A stretch of 64,000 nucleotides of DNA from the NCBI RefSeq assembly GCF_001429285.1, contig NZ_LMJJ01000044.1, positions 212,842 to 276,841 of the forward strand, read 5' to 3'. Shown piece by piece: positions 62,187 through 64,000 of this stretch (positions within the stretch are counted from its first letter, which is position 1; the number at the start of each line of letters is the position of its first letter). Made by a program: the position numbers and the translations under genes. Source of the DNA: Ensifer sp. Root278. Lineage in GTDB: Bacteria; Pseudomonadota; Alphaproteobacteria; Rhizobiales; Rhizobiaceae. A model generated the notes under the pieces. That model was not told the DNA's origin. It was given only the letters and a program-made list of their open reading frames with translations, and did no database searches.

Positions 62187-62217
62187 AAACGCCCGGACTT
62201 AGCGTCCGGGCGTTTTT
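62187..62217. terminator. Bidirectional terminator between ialB and hspQ
   Basis: AAACGCCCGGAC (62187-62198), loop TTAGC, GTCCGGGCGTTT (62204-62215) and more T; the A-rich left side gives a T-rich end on the minus strand too, so it can serve both convergent genes. Confidence 0.88.
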
Positions 62218-62238
62218 ATTTGTCCGGGGCGAAAAGCC

Positions 62239-62568
62239 CTAGTGACGGAAAGCCGCCTTGGGCCTGTAGTGGCCGACGCCGTCCTTGTCGAACAGGGCAT
62301 CGACTTGGGCGTGGCGCATCGGCCGGTCGCTGTCGTCGAACTCCAGGTTCTGCTCGGAAACGTAGGCGACATACTCGCTGTCGTCGTTTTCGGCGAACAG
62401 ATGGTAGAAGGGTTGATCCTTGCTCGGGCGGATCTCCTGCGGAATGGCGTTCCACCATTCCTCGGTGTTGGCGTATTCCGGATCGACGTCGAAAATGACG
62501 CCTCGGAACGGGAAAATCCGATGGCGAACCACCTGTCCGATCTCGAATTTGGCGTTTCTTTGTTTCAT
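62239..62568 (-). CDS. hspQ: Heat shock protein HspQ (hemimethylated-DNA-binding YccV-like)
   Basis: A 109-residue protein from MKQRNAKFEIGQVVRHR; an ATG at 62580 would add MCCV. The YccV motifs are QVVRHRIFPFRGVIFDVDPE, WWNAIPQEIRPSKDQPFYHL, AYVSEQNLEFDDSDRP and GHYRPKAAFRH. HspQ in E. coli is a specificity-enhancing factor for Lon and binds hemimethylated DNA in vitro. Confidence 0.94.
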   Translation of the reverse strand: MKQRNAKFEIGQVVRHRIFPFRGVIFDVDPEYANTEEWWNAIPQEIRPSKDQPFYHLFAENDDSEYVAYVSEQNLEFDDSDRPMRHAQVDALFDKDGVGHYRPKAAFRH

Positions 62569-62779
62569 GACGCAACACATCCTTTCAGGAGATTATCTGG
62601 GTTGGCGAACCCAAAACATCAATAGGGATCTCCCTTCCGCCCCGCGTTGGGCAATTGCGCTAGCTGTCCGGATAGACGCGCACAAGTTGCCGTCAACATA
62701 ATATCACACAATTCGGCAAAGCGTGCCGCCCACCACAAGGTGCGGCGTTTCCAAGAGCGCGAGCATCAGCCGAAAAAGA

Positions 62780-62812
62780 AAGGCCGGCGACCTCGATCGA
62801 GGCGCCGGCCTT
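62780..62812 (-). terminator. Terminator of glnA
   Basis: AAGGCCGGCGaCCTCG/CGAGGcGCCGGCCTT with the loop at ATCGAT; on the minus strand the stem is followed by TCTTTTTC. It lies 50 bases beyond the glnA stop. Confidence 0.85.
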
Positions 62813-62862
62813 CTGCATGGGGTGCTTAGCTGGAAGCGGTGTTGCTGCCGGCCTGCATGGTC

Positions 62863-64000
62863 TTAGACCGAGTAGTACATGTCGTACTCGACCGGATGCG
62901 GCGTCATTTCGAAGCGCATCACTTCCTGCATCTTCAGTTCGATGAAGGAGTCGATCTGGTCGTCGTCGAACACGCCGCCGGCCGTCAGGTACTTGCGGTC
63001 CTTGTCGAGGCTTTCGAGCGCTTCGCGCAGCGAGCCGCAAACCGTCGGGATCTTCTTCAGCTCCTTCGGCGGCAGGTCGTAGAGGTCCTTGTCCATGGCC
63101 TTGCCCGGATGCAGCTTGTTCTTGATGCCGTCGAGGCCGGCCATCAGCATGGCTGCGAAGGCGAGGTAGGGGTTCGCGGTCGGGTCCGGGAAGCGGACTT
63201 CAACGCGCTTGGCCTTCGGGTTCGTGCCGAACGGAATGCGGCAGGAAGCCGAGCGGTTGCGTGCCGAATAGGCGAGCAGAACCGGTGCTTCGTAGCCCGG
63301 GACGAGACGCTTGTAGGAGTTCGTCGACGGGTTGGTGAAGGCATTCAGCGACTTGGCGTGCTTGATGATGCCGCCGATGAAGTAGAGGCAGGTTTCCGAC
63401 AGGCCGGCATATTCGTCGCCTGCGAAGGTCGGCTTGCCGTCCTTCCAGATCGACAGATGCACGTGCATGCCCGAACCGTTGTCGCCGAAGATCGGCTTCG
63501 GCATGAAGGTTGCCGTCTTGCCGTAGGCGTTGGCGACCTGGTGCACGACGTACTTGTAGATCTGCATCTTGTCGGCGTTGCGCACCAGCGCGTCGAACTT
63601 GACGCCGAGCTCGTGCTGGGCGGCGGCCACTTCGTGGTGATGCTTTTCGACCGTTACGCCCATTTCGGACAGAACCGTCAGCATTTCCGAGCGCATGTCC
63701 TGGCAGCTGTCGATCGGCGGAACCGGGAAATAGCCGCCCTTGACGCGCGGGCGGTGGCCGAGGTTGCCGGTCTCATAGTCGGTGTCGTCGTTCGACGGCA
63801 GTTCCGAGGAGTCGAGCTTGAAGCCGGTGTTGTACGGATCGGCCTTGTACTTGACGTCGTCGAAGACGAAGAATTCGGCTTCCGGGCCGACGAAGACGGT
63901 GTCGCCGATACCCGATGCCTTGAGGTAGGCTTCCGCCTTCTTGGCCGTGCCGCGCGGGTCGCGGTTATAGGATTCGCCCGAAACCGGATCGAGAATGTCG
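62863..64000 (-). CDS. glnA: Type I glutamine synthetase, C-terminal four-fifths (N-terminus outside the window)
   Basis: The frame is open from the right edge to the TAA at 62863 (379 codons). Visible GSI features: [11 protein letters not shown] (metal site), [84 protein letters not shown] and the adenylylation loop [10 protein letters not shown] with the regulated Tyr. It makes glutamine from glutamate and ammonia and is switched by GlnE in this class. The upstream glnB often found in rhizobia would lie beyond the window. Confidence 0.97.
   Translation of the reverse strand, partial: DILDPVSGESYNRDPRGTAKKAEAYLKASGIGDTVFVGPEAEFFVFDDVKYKADPYNTGFKLDSSELPSNDDTDYETGNLGHRPRVKGGYFPVPPIDSCQDMRSEMLTVLSEMGVTVEKHHHEVAAAQHELGVKFDALVRNADKMQIYKYVVHQVANAYGKTATFMPKPIFGDNGSGMHVHLSIWKDGKPTFAGDEYAGLSETCLYFIGGIIKHAKSLNAFTNPSTNSYKRLVPGYEAPVLLAYSARNRSASCRIPFGTNPKAKRVEVRFPDPTANPYLAFAAMLMAGLDGIKNKLHPGKAMDKDLYDLPPKELKKIPTVCGSLREALESLDKDRKYLTAGGVFDDDQIDSFIELKMQEVMRFEMTPHPVEYDMYYSV

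Overview
The window looks like a chromosomal segment of an alphaproteobacterium in the Rhizobiaceae, most like Sinorhizobium/Ensifer. The supporting signs are high GC, a class I PHA synthase, a rhizobial-type phosphatidylcholine synthase, trpDC without a separate trpG, IalB and RopB/Omp31-like envelope proteins, and dispersed palindromic mosaic repeats of the RIME kind. Most of it is ordinary core genome. No CRISPR array, prophage, insertion sequence or biosynthetic island was seen.

Layout. 0-11 kb: start of sthA (cut by the window), corA, a leftward run phaC-sfsA-map-radC, a small lipoprotein, then alaC, hom and recJ. 11-12.3 kb: a tRNA-Glu cluster with one CUC gene, four full-length UUC copies and two truncated UUC copies, in three related blocks that each carry a further internal tandem duplication. 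12.3-22.3 kb: an M15-type lipoprotein, gloA, a double cold-shock protein followed by a DUF192 protein, an Omp31-like porin, a DUF1062 protein, a diguanylate cyclase, tRNA-Pro, a complex I accessory protein, tRNA-Arg, an alpha/beta hydrolase and a GlxA-type regulator. 22.3-25.4 kb: a loosely packed strip of small envelope or hypothetical proteins, a decayed XRE-type regulator fragment, and tRNA-Lys. 25.5-38 kb: ccdA, an AEC transporter, a UbiH-family monooxygenase, pcs, a quinone oxidoreductase, a complete BMP-type nucleoside/sugar ABC transporter with a GntR regulator, and a CorC/HlyC-type protein. 38-43.7 kb: leftward operon ppiD-trpD-trpC-moaC-moeA. 44-64 kb: Na/Pi cotransporter, a large unknown membrane protein, glmU, glmS, a GNAT enzyme, DUF502, recG, sdhE-mfd, a DsbA-family protein, a YejA-like binding protein, ialB, hspQ and the 3' part of glnA.

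Functional themes are amino acid synthesis (alaC, hom, trpDC, glnA), cell wall precursor supply (glmU, glmS), DNA repair (recJ, recG, mfd, radC), membrane lipid and carbon storage (pcs, phaC) and molybdopterin synthesis (moaC, moeA).

The observations most worth a second look are: the tRNA-Glu(UUC) cluster with three different tandem duplications (97, 69 and 85 bp), which may be real or an assembly artefact; an in-frame stop near the start of radC; a terminator-like hairpin inside the signal-peptide codons of the DUF192 gene; two candidate short transcripts; and the XRE regulator remnant. I did not find a convincing undescribed defence or metabolic system.
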